The notes under the pieces are model-generated. The model saw nothing but the letters and a program-made list of their open reading frames with translations, did not search any database and was not told where the DNA came from. The translations under genes were made by a program, and so were the position numbers. Positions 26,685 through 35,453 of a stretch of DNA of 64,000 bases are shown here, piece after piece. The stretch covers positions 1-64,000 of the forward strand of contig NZ_KI421502.1 of the NCBI RefSeq assembly GCF_000473145.1, written 5' to 3'. Every line of letters starts with the position of its first letter. Position 1 is the stretch's first letter. The stretch is from Leisingera daeponensis DSM 23529. Lineage in GTDB: Bacteria; Pseudomonadota; Alphaproteobacteria; Rhodobacterales; Rhodobacteraceae.

Positions 26685-27836
26685 TCAGACCGTCAGATCC
26701 GCCAGGATCCGGTCCATCATCGCATCGCAGGCGACCAGCTGGCTCAGCTCCAGATACTCGTCCGGCTGATGCCCCTGCCCCGCCATCGACCCCGGGCCGC
26801 AGACCACGGTTGGAATGCCCAGCCGGTCAAAGACCCCGGCCTCGGTGCCAAACGCCACCTTGGTGCAGCCGGGGCTGCGGGCGAGGGCGCGGGCATAGAC
26901 CGCAACCGGGCTGTCCGGCGGCGTGCCGAGACCGGGATAGGCGCTGTCCTGCTGCACCTCGATGCCGGCCTCCGGTGCCGGGTAGCGGGCGGCAACCCGG
27001 TCCGCCGCCGCCCGAATGCGGGCCATTATGTCCCCGGGCCGGTCGGCGGGCAGATGGCGGTATTCAAACGCCAGCTCGGCCCGGTCCGGCACGATGTTGA
27101 GCGCACTGCCGCCGGAGAGCTTCCCGGCATGCACCGTGGTATAAGGCACGTCATAGGCCGCATCCCGCGCGCCATTGGCGGCGAAATCCGCCTGCAGCGC
27201 GCGCAGTTCCGCCAGGAAATCCGCCGCCAGATGCAAGGCGTTGGTGAACTCCGGCGCCAGCGCCGAATGGCCGCCCCGGCCGCGGCAGACGGCGCGCAGC
27301 GCGGCCTTGCCCTTGTGGCCAGTGGCCACCTGCATCTGCGTCGGCTCGCCGACGATACAGGCGCGCGGGCGGCCCGCCAGCGGCGCCAGCCGGTCCTGCA
27401 TCTGCTGAATGCCGACGCAGCCGATCTCCTCGTCATAAGACAGCACGATCTTCAGCGGCTCCTTCAGCTCAGCCGCCGCCGCCCGCCCGGCAAGCGCCAG
27501 AACGCTCGCGGCGTACCCCTTCATGTCGGTGGTGCCGCGGCCATAGACGCGCGCGCCCTCGCGGGTCAGGCGGAAGGGGTCGCGGGTCCACGCCTGCCCG
27601 TCCGCCGGCACCACATCGGTATGCGCCGACAGCAGAACCCCCGCCCCCGCCGGGCCGGTTTCCGCATAAAGCCCGGTCTTGCGCCCGCAGGGCGACGGCA
27701 GGCGCGTCACCCGAAAGCCATGCCCGGCCAGAACACTCTCCGCATAGGCGGCCAGGTCCAGGTTGGAGTTGCGGCTGACCGTGTCAAAGGCGGTCAGCCG
27801 CTCCAGGATCTCCAGTGTCCCGGCAAGGTCAGTCAA
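26685..27836 (-). CDS. argE: Acetylornithine deacetylase / M20-family amidohydrolase (ArgE type)
   Basis: The 383-residue enzyme has the M20 metallopeptidase landmarks. The first zinc His-Asp is in SAHTDVVPADG, bridging Asp in GRGTTDMKGY, the catalytic Glu-Glu in YDEEIGCVG, and zinc Glu in VGEPT. A dimerisation (lid) domain follows, and the final His is in GPGSMAGQGHQPDEY. The start MTDLAGTLEILERLTAFDTVS is typical of ArgE. ArgE deacylates N-acetylornithine. In this catabolic neighbourhood (RidA, DUF1028, LLM monooxygenase), a related N-acyl amino acid may be the real substrate. The gene overlaps the dodecin gene by 8 bp. Confidence 0.82.
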   Translation of the reverse strand: MTDLAGTLEILERLTAFDTVSRNSNLDLAAYAESVLAGHGFRVTRLPSPCGRKTGLYAETGPAGAGVLLSAHTDVVPADGQAWTRDPFRLTREGARVYGRGTTDMKGYAASVLALAGRAAAAELKEPLKIVLSYDEEIGCVGIQQMQDRLAPLAGRPRACIVGEPTQMQVATGHKGKAALRAVCRGRGGHSALAPEFTNALHLAADFLAELRALQADFAANGARDAAYDVPYTTVHAGKLSGGSALNIVPDRAELAFEYRHLPADRPGDIMARIRAAADRVAARYPAPEAGIEVQQDSAYPGLGTPPDSPVAVYARALARSPGCTKVAFGTEAGVFDRLGIPTVVCGPGSMAGQGHQPDEYLELSQLVACDAMMDRILADLTV

Positions 27837-28035
27837 GCCGGAACCCGATCTTCAGCCCGACCTGATAGTGGGCGATCTTGCCGTCCTCGACATGGCCGCG
27901 GATCTCGCCGACCTCGAACCAGTTGATGTGGTCGATGGTCTTGGCGGCCCGGGCAATCGCGCCGCTCACCGCATCCTCGATGCTGCTGGCGGAGCTGCCC
28001 ACCACGTCAACCGTCTTGTAAATGGCGTCACTCAT
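27829..28035 (-). CDS. Dodecin family protein
   Basis: A 68-residue protein with the dodecin pattern: VYKTVDVVGSSASSIEDAVSGAIARAAKTIDHINWFEV, then the strand HYQVGLKIGFRL. Dodecins assemble into hollow 12-mers that bind flavins (riboflavin, FMN, FAD) or CoA in pairs. The start at 28035 has AGGAG upstream. Flavin storage fits the nearby flavin-dependent LLM monooxygenase, flavin reductase and FMO genes, though no direct link is shown. Confidence 0.88.
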   Translation of the reverse strand: MSDAIYKTVDVVGSSASSIEDAVSGAIARAAKTIDHINWFEVGEIRGHVEDGKIAHYQVGLKIGFRLD

Positions 28036-28161
28036 CACGTTTCTCCTCACTCTGCGGCCAGCCCGGCAATGGCGCGCCGCACCTGCGGCGCAGCGCCGGT
28101 GCCGGCCCGTTCAGCGCCAGCCAGTGTGACGGATTTGCCGCCTGCGTCCAGCCATTCCGCC

Positions 28162-29136
28162 TCACAGGCCCCAGCCTTGCCCCCCCGGTGCTGCGGCCTG
28201 CCCCGGCGGCGCAGCGTTCAACCCCGGCAGCGCGCCGTCCGTCACCAGCTCCGCGCAGTGACCGGCAAAGGCGCGGATGGTGCTCGACTGCTCCGCATCC
28301 GGCGCCATCAGCAACCCAATCCGCATCGGGCGCAGATCCCCCTTCAGCGGAATGAACCTCAGCGGTTTGCCATCCGGCGACCGGTCGTTGACCGGGCGGA
28401 TATTGGCAATCGAATAGCCATAGCCATTGGCCACCAGGCTGCGCATCACAGCCATGTCGCGGGTGCGCTCCGCCACGTTGGGCGTGATCCCGGCCTGCTG
28501 GAAGAACGACAGGAAATAATCCGCGCTGAACGGCAGATCCAGCAGCACCATCGGATGGGCGCAGAGCGCCTCCACCGTGATCTCCGGCAGATCCGCCAGC
28601 GGATGGTCTTCGCCCGCCAGCACGTAGGGCGGCAGCTCCGCCAGGGGGATGAAGCGCAGATCGGCCGGAATATCCAGGTCATAGGTCAGCGCGATGTCCA
28701 GCTCCGCCCGCCGGATGCCGCTGAAGATCGCCGCCTGATCCAGCTCGATCTGGCGCACCGTCACCTCGCCATAGCGGTCCTCGAAGCTGCGCCGCACCGC
28801 AGGCAGCACCACCTGGGCAAAGGTCAGCAGGCAGCCGACCGCCAGCGGCCCCCGCACCTGGCCGCAGATGCCGTCCGCGATTTCGCCCATGCGGGCGGCC
28901 TCGCGCAGCACGCAGCGGGCCTGCGCCAGCATCACCCGCCCCGCCTGCGTCAGCGCCAGCCCCTGCGCGTGGCGGCGGACAAACAGCGGCAGGCCGAATT
29001 CCTGCTCCAGTTGCGCAATCGCCGCCGAGATCGAGGGCGAGGACACATTCACCTTCTCCGAGGCCAGCGCGATCGACCCCGCTTCCCCCACGGCCACGAA
29101 ATACTCAAGCTGGCGCAGCGTGTATCTGAAAGGCAA
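28162..29136 (-). CDS. LysR-family transcriptional regulator
   Basis: The 324-residue protein has the standard N-terminal helix-turn-helix (LRQLEYFVAVGEAGSIALASEKVNVSSPSISAAIAQLE) and a LysR substrate-binding domain. The C-terminus is extended by a Gly/Pro/Ala-rich tail (NAAPPGQAAAPGGQGW). It sits inside the minus-strand catabolic block between DUF1028 and dodecin genes and is not divergent from its neighbours. Its targets are therefore unclear. Confidence 0.87.
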   Translation of the reverse strand: MPFRYTLRQLEYFVAVGEAGSIALASEKVNVSSPSISAAIAQLEQEFGLPLFVRRHAQGLALTQAGRVMLAQARCVLREAARMGEIADGICGQVRGPLAVGCLLTFAQVVLPAVRRSFEDRYGEVTVRQIELDQAAIFSGIRRAELDIALTYDLDIPADLRFIPLAELPPYVLAGEDHPLADLPEITVEALCAHPMVLLDLPFSADYFLSFFQQAGITPNVAERTRDMAVMRSLVANGYGYSIANIRPVNDRSPDGKPLRFIPLKGDLRPMRIGLLMAPDAEQSSTIRAFAGHCAELVTDGALPGLNAAPPGQAAAPGGQGWGL

Positions 29137-29269
29137 GGTCAGGCTCTCCGGGGGCTTGGCGGATCAGGGCGCACCCCTGATCCGGGCGGTTTTCAGCGCA
29201 GTCTACGTCCGCGGCAGGGGCAAGGACAGGGGCCGCGCGCGCCCGCACAGCCCCGCCCCCCGCCGCCTG

Positions 29270-29944
29270 TCATTCGTCGCCGGGCACCCCGTAGGACGGA
29301 GCCGCCCGCGGGTCGAGGGCGCGCTGGACATAGGCGTCCAGCTGCGGCTCGTAGATGTCCCAGGCGGCGGCGACGGCCTCCACCGGGCAGTCCTCCGTCC
29401 AGTCGCAGCGCAGGTCGGCCACCGGCCAGCTCACCTTGCCGACCAGCTTCAGCCCCGCGGAATGCACCGGCCCGGCCTCGCCGCCCGCCGCCAGCCCGGC
29501 GCGCAAGGCGGCAATCAGCCGGCCGCCCAGATGCCCCCCTGCCGCCTGAAACCCCTCCGCGATCGCCTGGCACACCCCGCCGTTGGCCAAGAGGTTCCCG
29601 CCCGAGGCCACATCCCGGCCTTCTGCCTGCGCCCAGATCCCCAGCGCGTTCGCCCCGGAATGAATGGCGGTGCCGCCCGTGCTGTCCACCGCCAGCACCT
29701 GCCGGTATTCCATGAAGCTGCCGCGCCGCTGCAATTCCCGCAGGGCCTCAGCCGCGCTCATGCCCTGTTCCATCAGGTCCAGCGCCAAAGGCCCCAGGCT
29801 GGGGTCGGTCACGTTCTGGCTCGCCACCGCGCCGGTGCCCGCCCGGGCAAAGGAACAGCGCGCCGCCACCGCTGGCGACGACGACGCGATCGCCACCCCG
29901 AACATGCCGCTGTCCGCACAGCGCGCCACAAGCGAAAATGTCAT
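29270..29944 (-). CDS. DUF1028 family protein (Ntn-hydrolase fold)
   Basis: This 224-residue protein begins MTFSLVARCADSGMFGVAIASSSPAVAARCSFARAGTGAVASQN, the conserved opening of DUF1028, a family with an Ntn-hydrolase-like fold and no settled activity. DUF1028 genes are often found near RidA, ArgE-type deacylases and amine-catabolism genes, as here. A plausible role is hydrolysis of an amide or lactam intermediate, which is inference. Between it and RidA lies a hairpin-bearing dispersed repeat, so it may have a separate or attenuated transcript. Confidence 0.85.
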   Translation of the reverse strand: MTFSLVARCADSGMFGVAIASSSPAVAARCSFARAGTGAVASQNVTDPSLGPLALDLMEQGMSAAEALRELQRRGSFMEYRQVLAVDSTGGTAIHSGANALGIWAQAEGRDVASGGNLLANGGVCQAIAEGFQAAGGHLGGRLIAALRAGLAAGGEAGPVHSAGLKLVGKVSWPVADLRCDWTEDCPVEAVAAAWDIYEPQLDAYVQRALDPRAAPSYGVPGDE

Positions 29945-29982
29945 CGTCTCTCCTCCTCACCAGCCGCTGGAGATGATCCGTT

Positions 29983-30057
29983 CTTCATCTGGCCGGAAAT
30001 ATCCTCAGGGGTGAATTGAGCCGCAGGCTCAAGAGGGGGCAGACAGCCCCCTTCGCG
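29983..30057 (-). repeat. Rhodobacterales-type dispersed intergenic element, copy 2
   Basis: Read on the minus strand it has a GGGGGC/GCCCCC hairpin, a TTGAGCC/GGCTCAA hairpin, then CACCCCTGAGGATATTT and CCAGATGAAG. This is the same order as copy 1 at 11871-11917. It separates RidA from DUF1028. Confidence 0.55.
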
Positions 30058-30065
30058 CTTCCGGA

Positions 30066-30482
30066 TCAGTCCGGAATGACCGCCGTGGCGTCGATCTCCA
30101 CCAGCCACTCGGGCCGCGCCAGCGCCTGCACCACCAGCCCGGTGCTTACGGGATACACCCCTTTGATGTATTCGCCCATGGTGCGGTAGACCGCCTCGCG
30201 GTGGCGCACGTCGGTGATATAGACCACCACCTTCACCAGATGCTCCATCGAGCCGCCCGCCTCCCCGATCAGCTGCTGGATGTTCTGCATCACCTTACGG
30301 GTCTGCTCCACCGGATCGTGGCTCGCAATGGTCTTCGCATCATCCAGGTTCTGCGGGCACTGGCCGCGCAGATAGACGGTCTTGCCGCCATAGGTCACAA
30401 CCGCCTGGCACAGGTCGTTGTCCAGGTTCTGTTCCGGGTAGGTGTCCCTGGTGTTGAACTTGCGGATACGGGTATGGGCCAT
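30066..30482 (-). CDS. RidA family protein (reactive intermediate deaminase type)
   Basis: The 138-residue protein is a full-length YjgF/YER057c/UK114 member, with QAVVTYGGKTVYLRGQCPQN, a helix with QTRKVMQNIQQLIGEAGGSMEHLVKVVVYITD and a closing VVQALARPEWLVEIDATAVI. It lacks the canonical RidA Arg in the usual SRVEVEA context, so it belongs to one of the Rid1-7 sub-branches rather than strict RidA. The ATG at 30482 has AGGAGG upstream. RutC in pyrimidine degradation is also a Rid protein. Here the gene sits beside FMO and LLM monooxygenases and probably handles an unstable imine or amide. Confidence 0.88.
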   Translation of the reverse strand: MAHTRIRKFNTRDTYPEQNLDNDLCQAVVTYGGKTVYLRGQCPQNLDDAKTIASHDPVEQTRKVMQNIQQLIGEAGGSMEHLVKVVVYITDVRHREAVYRTMGEYIKGVYPVSTGLVVQALARPEWLVEIDATAVIPD

Positions 30483-30549
30483 GGTGTCCTCCTGGCGTGA
30501 CGGCTGGCAGGCAAACTGCCTGTTGCAGCGGATGGGGCGGAGCCCGCCC

Positions 30550-31824
30550 TCAATCCTGATCCGCGCGGCGCCCGGCAGGGCCGCGGTAGCCTTCATACTG
30601 GCGCTGGATGGCGATCTGGTCCGCCACATGGCTGGCATCATGCCAGACGCCCCAGATAAAGGTCGAGCCGCGCCGCGACTGCCAGGGCAGGCCCAGAAAA
30701 TAGACGCCCGGCGCGCGCGACACCCCGCGCTGGTGCTGCGGGCGGCCCTGATCGTCAAACGCATCCGCCTTCAGCCAGGAGAAATCCTGCCGGAAGCCGG
30801 TTGCCCAGAGAATAGTGGTTATGCCCTGCGCCTCCAGGTCCAGCGCGCGCAGCGGCCGGGTCAGGCACTCCGGGTCGGGGAAGGCCGCGCGCGCCTGCGG
30901 CTCCTCGGGCAGATCCAGGCCGTTGCGCACCGCATAGGCATCGGCGAGGTCGAGGATCTTCAGGTAATCGGCATCGCCATTGGCGATGTTCTGCTGCAGA
31001 TCGCCCGCAAAGGCCAGCACCCCGCCCTCAAAGGCTTCGGTCATCCCCAAGAGGGTCACGCCCTCGCCCGCCAGACGGCGGAAATCCATCGTGCGCCCGC
31101 CATAGGCGCCGCTGACGGAGATCGTCACATGCTGCCTGCCCGGGTCCTGCGCCGCCACGTCCCACAGGCCCAGCACCCCCAGCCACCAGACATAATCGCG
31201 TCCCCGGTACCGCCGCGGCGGCCGGTCGTGCGGCCCCACCGACAGATAGACCTTGCGGCCCGCGCGGTTCAGCTCATCGGCGATCTGCGCGCCGGAGGAG
31301 CCCGCCCCCACCACCAGCACCGCGCCGTCCGGCAGTTGCCCGGGGTTGCGGTAGCGGAAGGAGTGCAGCTGATGCACGCCGGCCCCGTCCGGCACCAGCG
31401 GCGGGATCACCGGATGCTGAAACGCGCCGGTGGCGGCGACGATGCGCTGCGCCTCGATCACCCCGTCCGAGGTCTCCACCCGGAACCTGCCGCTGCCGTC
31501 GAGGCGTTCTGCCTTCAGCACCTCCACCCCGGTGCGGACCGGCGCGCTGATGCGTTCGGCATATTCGGCAAAATAGTCTGCCACCCGGTCCTTGCCCGCA
31601 AACGCCTCCGGGTCGGTGCCGGTGAATTCGAGGCCGGGAAAGCGGTCGTGCCAGGCCGGGCCGTTGGCCACCAGGGAATCCCAGCGGCCGGTCCGCCAGG
31701 CCTCGGCGATGCGGTTCTTTTCCAGCACCAGATGCGGCACGCCGTTGCGGCTCAGATGCTCGCTCATGGCGATGCCCGCCTGGCCTGCGCCAACCACCAG
31801 CGTGTCAATCGTTTCTGCCGCCAT
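30550..31824 (-). CDS. FAD/NAD(P)-dependent flavin monooxygenase-like oxidoreductase
   Basis: This 424-residue enzyme has two dinucleotide-binding motifs, VVGAGQAGIAMSEHL at the N-terminus (FAD) and VVGAGSSGAQIADEL near residue 170 (NADPH), separated as in class B flavin monooxygenases. The ATG...F motif ILWATGFRQDFSWL is also present. I did not see the exact FxGxxxHxxxY/F fingerprint, so it is not a strict FMO or Baeyer-Villiger enzyme. The start at 31824 is preferred. It lies between ALDH and RidA genes on the same strand. Confidence 0.82.
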   Translation of the reverse strand: MAAETIDTLVVGAGQAGIAMSEHLSRNGVPHLVLEKNRIAEAWRTGRWDSLVANGPAWHDRFPGLEFTGTDPEAFAGKDRVADYFAEYAERISAPVRTGVEVLKAERLDGSGRFRVETSDGVIEAQRIVAATGAFQHPVIPPLVPDGAGVHQLHSFRYRNPGQLPDGAVLVVGAGSSGAQIADELNRAGRKVYLSVGPHDRPPRRYRGRDYVWWLGVLGLWDVAAQDPGRQHVTISVSGAYGGRTMDFRRLAGEGVTLLGMTEAFEGGVLAFAGDLQQNIANGDADYLKILDLADAYAVRNGLDLPEEPQARAAFPDPECLTRPLRALDLEAQGITTILWATGFRQDFSWLKADAFDDQGRPQHQRGVSRAPGVYFLGLPWQSRRGSTFIWGVWHDASHVADQIAIQRQYEGYRGPAGRRADQD

Positions 31825-32017
31825 ATCCGCCCCCCCTGCGATCCCGCGCGGGCTGCTGCCCCGCCGCGCTGTTCCGGCAGCATTTCCACATCGCGGGGCC
31901 AAGGCAAAGAATTGCATGGCGAACTGCTGCTTCGCTTTTGGCTAAGCAAGGAGTTTCCCTTGTTCGCAGAGACTTGCAGGACGCCGCGGCATGGATCCTC
32001 CGCCCGGCGCACGGCCG

Positions 32018-33481
32018 TCAGCGCATCACGAAGGGATCGGGGATGGGATCGTCGCTGGTGCGCAGCCAGACCGACTTCACCCTGGTGTAATCCAGCGCCG
32101 CCTGCAGCCCGCCCTCGCGCCCGTGACCGGACAGCCCGTGGCCGCCAAAGGGCGCAACCGGGCTGACCGCGCGGTAGGTGTTGACCCAGACGATCCCGGC
32201 CCGGATGCCCCGGATCATCCGGTGCGCGCGGGTCAGGTTCCGGGTGAACACGCCCGAGGCGAGGCCAAAGGCGGTGCTGTTGGCAATCTCCACCGCCTCC
32301 GCCTCGGTCCCGAACGCCACCACTGACAGGACGGGTCCGAAGAATTCGGTGCTGAGGCAGGGCGCCCCCGGCGCGTCAGAGCAGTCCAGCACCGTGGGCG
32401 GGAAATAGAACCCCTCCCCCTCCGGCACGGTGCCGCCGGTGACCAGCTTCGCGCCCGCCTCTACCGACGCCGCAATCAGCCGCAGCGCATGGTCGCGCTG
32501 TCTGAGGGTACAAAGCGGCCCTACTTCGGTCGCCATGTCATCCGGCGCGCCGATGACCACCGCTTCGGCCTTTTCCTTCAGCCGCTTCAGAAACGCATCC
32601 TTGATGCCCCTCTGGATCACCAGCCGCGATCCGGCGACGCAGCTTTGCCCGGTGGCGGCAAAGATCCCCGACACCTGCGCATTCACCGCGCTTTCCAGAT
32701 CGGCGTCGTCGAACACGATGAAGGGCGACTTGCCGCCCAGCTCCAGCGAGGTGGAGGCGAGGTTTTCCGCCGAATTGCGCACGATGTGCCGCGCGGTTTC
32801 CGGCCCGCCGGTGAAGGCGACATGCGCGACCGATGCGTGGCGGGTCAGCGCCGCCCCCGCCTCCGGCCCGCCGGTGATCACGTTCAAAACACCGGGCGGG
32901 AAACCCGCCTGATCAAAGATCCGGGCAAACTCCAGCATCGGCGCGGGACCGTCCTCAGACGCTTTCAGCACCACCGTGCAGCCCGCGGCCAGCGCCGGGC
33001 CGATTTTGACAGCGGACAGGAACAGCTGCGAATTCCACGGCACGATGGCGGCCACCACGCCCACCGGCTCGCGCCGCAGCCAGACCTCCATATCCGGCTT
33101 GTCGATCGGCAGATGCGCGCCCTCGATCTTGTCCGCCAGCCCCGCGTAATAGCGGTAGTATTCCGCCACATAGGCGATCTGGGCCGAGGTCTCGCGGATG
33201 ATCTTGCCGGTGTCGCGGGTTTCCAGCTCCGCCAGACGCGGCGCATTTTCCGCCACCAGATCGGCCAGCCGCATCAGCAGCTTGCCGCGCTGGGTGGCAC
33301 TCATGCCCGCCCACTCGGGTGAGAAGAATGCAGTCTCTGCGGCCCGAACCGCCCGGTCCACATCCGCCGCCGAAGCGCTTGGCATCCATGCCCAGGCTTT
33401 GCCGGTGGCCGGATCGAGACTGGCAAAGGTCTCGCCTGCGTCCTCAAACGCCCCGCCAATATACTGCTGGAAGGTCTGCAT
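32018..33481 (-). CDS. Aldehyde dehydrogenase (betaine/4-aminobutyraldehyde-like)
   Basis: The 487-residue enzyme has the class landmarks: VVAAIVPWNSQLFLSAVKIGPALAAGCTVVLKASE, the catalytic Glu in LELGGKSPFIVFDDAD, the catalytic Cys in ATGQSCVAGSR, and FFGPVLSVVAF. It ends GGHGLSGHGREGGL. It has a Ser-Cys-Val sequence rather than the Val-Cys-Ser of the other ALDHs in the window. It follows the LLM monooxygenase gene with an 11-bp gap in the same operon and probably oxidises an aldehyde released there. Confidence 0.87.
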   Translation of the reverse strand: MQTFQQYIGGAFEDAGETFASLDPATGKAWAWMPSASAADVDRAVRAAETAFFSPEWAGMSATQRGKLLMRLADLVAENAPRLAELETRDTGKIIRETSAQIAYVAEYYRYYAGLADKIEGAHLPIDKPDMEVWLRREPVGVVAAIVPWNSQLFLSAVKIGPALAAGCTVVLKASEDGPAPMLEFARIFDQAGFPPGVLNVITGGPEAGAALTRHASVAHVAFTGGPETARHIVRNSAENLASTSLELGGKSPFIVFDDADLESAVNAQVSGIFAATGQSCVAGSRLVIQRGIKDAFLKRLKEKAEAVVIGAPDDMATEVGPLCTLRQRDHALRLIAASVEAGAKLVTGGTVPEGEGFYFPPTVLDCSDAPGAPCLSTEFFGPVLSVVAFGTEAEAVEIANSTAFGLASGVFTRNLTRAHRMIRGIRAGIVWVNTYRAVSPVAPFGGHGLSGHGREGGLQAALDYTRVKSVWLRTSDDPIPDPFVMR

Positions 33482-33492
33482 CTGCCGCTCCC

Positions 33493-34530
33493 TTACTGAA
33501 ACGCCGGCATCACATCCGTGATGAACCGCTCAAGCGAGGCTTTCTTGCGCTCGAAACTCATGCTGGAGTCGATCCAGAACGAATATTCGTCATACCCCAG
33601 CGCCTCGTATTTCTTCAGACGCTCAATCACCGCCGCCGGTTCCCCGATCACCAGATCGCGCTCCATCGCCTCGGGAGAGTAGAACGGATGCGCAGCGATT
33701 TCCTCATCGCTCAACGGGTCGATCAGGCCCTGGCTGACCTCGCGCTGGTTCATGAACCAGGCGCCGAAGTAGCAGTAGAAGCGATTGAGCTCCTCCGCGC
33801 CGCGTTTCACATCCGCCGCGCTGTCGGCCACATAAGTATGCTGCAGCAGCATGATCTTGGGCCGGGGGACATCCGAATGCTTGGCGCAGGCATCGTTGAA
33901 CTTGCCCATCAGGTCGGCGATTTCCGCATCGCCCTTCCACAGCGGCGTCACCTGCACGTTGCAGCCGTTGGCGACAGCGAACTCGTGGCTGTTGGGATCG
34001 CGCGCCGCGACCCAGACCGGCGGGCCGTTTTCCTGCAACGGCTTGGGCGAGGAGGTGGTTTTCGGGAAGGCGTGAAACTCCCCCTCATGCGCGTAATCGC
34101 CTTGCCACAGCCCCTTCACCGCCGGGATCAGCTCCCGCATCCGCTGGCCGGCCTCCCAGGCGTCCATGCCGGGCATCATCCGCTCATATTCAAACGAATA
34201 GGCGCCGCGCGCGATGCCCAGGTCCAGACGGCCATTGGTGATAATGTCGGTCATCGCCGCCTCACCGGCCAGCCGGATCGGGTGCCAGAAGGGCGCAATC
34301 ACCGTGCCGGTGCCCAGACGCACATTCCTGGTGTGCCGCGCCACGTCAATGAGGTTCAGGAACGGGTTGGGCGAGATGGTGAAGTTCATCCCGTGATGCT
34401 CGCCCGTCCAGACCGCGTGCATCCCGCCGTCATCGGCGATTTTGCAAAGCTGGATGAACTCGTCATAAAGCTGCTTCTGGTCGTCCGCCGCGGAAATCCG
34501 CTCCATATGCGCAAAGAGGGAAAACTTCAT
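33493..34530 (-). CDS. LLM-class flavin-dependent monooxygenase
   Basis: A 345-residue TIM-barrel member of the luciferase-like monooxygenase family. Landmarks include AVWTGEHHGMNFTISPNPFLNLIDVARHTRNVRLGTGTVIAPFWHPIRLAGEAAMTDIITNGRLDLGIARG, in which EHH and the RLDLGIARG loop shape the FMN site. It overlaps the flavin reductase gene by 4 bp, the usual two-component arrangement in which the reductase supplies FMNH2. In the rut pathway RutA (LLM) opens the uracil ring with RutF as reductase. The same pair here may attack another heterocycle or amide, which is inference. Confidence 0.88.
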   Translation of the reverse strand: MKFSLFAHMERISAADDQKQLYDEFIQLCKIADDGGMHAVWTGEHHGMNFTISPNPFLNLIDVARHTRNVRLGTGTVIAPFWHPIRLAGEAAMTDIITNGRLDLGIARGAYSFEYERMMPGMDAWEAGQRMRELIPAVKGLWQGDYAHEGEFHAFPKTTSSPKPLQENGPPVWVAARDPNSHEFAVANGCNVQVTPLWKGDAEIADLMGKFNDACAKHSDVPRPKIMLLQHTYVADSAADVKRGAEELNRFYCYFGAWFMNQREVSQGLIDPLSDEEIAAHPFYSPEAMERDLVIGEPAAVIERLKKYEALGYDEYSFWIDSSMSFERKKASLERFITDVMPAFQ

Positions 34531-35453
34531 GCGCCCTTGCTCCCTGTGGCAACGGGCCGAACCTGCCCGCTGGTCTGATTGCCGTAATACACCCCGAAAT
34601 TGCCCATCCGGCTTTCACTGGCAAACCGTTCCAGCATGGTGCAGACCGCCGCGTCGGCGATGTCCATCAGCGTGGTCTGGCTGAGCTGGGTGAAAACCCC
34701 CTTGGCCGGTGTGCCGCCGGCCGATTGGCACAGGAACGAGATGTGCTGATGTTCGCGCGCCTTGTCCTCGAAAACGGAATAGATGAACCCCGGCTCCGCC
34801 GCGACGCCGGTGTCCGCGATCAGCCGGGCGAGCGCGGCTGAGGCGCCCTCCTTCCCGACCCGGGTTTCCGGCAGCGTCAGCTTGCCCTGGCCGTTGCCCA
34901 TGAGCAGCACCTTGCCTTCATGCTCGATCAATGCCGAGACAATGAGCTTGGCGCCCTGGCTCAGCGCCTCCGCCTCCGCCGCCGCCGTCACATAGGCACC
35001 GCGGGCGTATCCCAGTCCCGGCGCGGGCGAGGTCTCAAACGCCTCCACCTTGCCGATCAGGATCAGGTGGTCGCCCGCCTCCACCCGGTTATGCATGGAG
35101 CAGTCGAACCAGGCGGAAACGCCCTCGAACACCGGGCTGCCCTGCGGCCCCTTTTGCCAAGCGACGGCAGCAAAGCGGTCCTCGACAGGGCGGGCGAAGG
35201 TGTTGGAGACATCCTTCTGATCCTCCGCCAGAACGTTCACGGCAAAACCTGCGGCCGTTTCAAATGCGGCGTAGTTGCTGGAGGAATTGGCAATGCAGAC
35301 CAGCACCAGCGGCGGATCCAGCGACACGGAGGTGAAGGAATTGGCGGTAAAGCCGATGGGGTGTCCCTCCGGGTCATGCGTTGTCACCACTGTGACGCCG
35401 GTCATGAAGGTGCCGAAGGCGTTGCGCAGGGATCTCGGGTCGATATCGCTCAT
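34527..35453 (-). CDS. Flavin reductase fused to a Nudix-like C-terminal domain
   Basis: The first ~165 residues are a complete flavin reductase (FMN-binding split barrel: RNAFGTFMTGVTVVTT, PIGFTANSFTSVSLDPPLVLVCIA, SAWFDCSMHNRVEAGDHLILIGKVEAF). The remaining ~140 residues resemble a Nudix fold: strand SALIEHEGKVLLMGNG, then a Nudix-box-like helix GKEGASAALARLIADTG at about 200-216. The catalytic REXXEE residues are replaced (Ala209, Arg210, Ala213; only an Asp at 214), so the domain should not hydrolyse pyrophosphates. It may bind nucleotide or flavin. Normal flavin reductases are about 165 residues. It overlaps both neighbours by 4 bp. Confidence 0.82.
   Translation of the reverse strand: MSDIDPRSLRNAFGTFMTGVTVVTTHDPEGHPIGFTANSFTSVSLDPPLVLVCIANSSSNYAAFETAAGFAVNVLAEDQKDVSNTFARPVEDRFAAVAWQKGPQGSPVFEGVSAWFDCSMHNRVEAGDHLILIGKVEAFETSPAPGLGYARGAYVTAAAEAEALSQGAKLIVSALIEHEGKVLLMGNGQGKLTLPETRVGKEGASAALARLIADTGVAAEPGFIYSVFEDKAREHQHISFLCQSAGGTPAKGVFTQLSQTTLMDIADAAVCTMLERFASESRMGNFGVYYGNQTSGQVRPVATGSKGA

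Noticed and set aside
28047-28169. Minus-strand reading frame between dodecin and LysR ending ...RRAIAGLAAE before TGA
   Set aside because: The ~40-residue tail looks protein-like but has no start codon with a ribosome site. It could be a remnant of a lost gene; the support is too weak to annotate.
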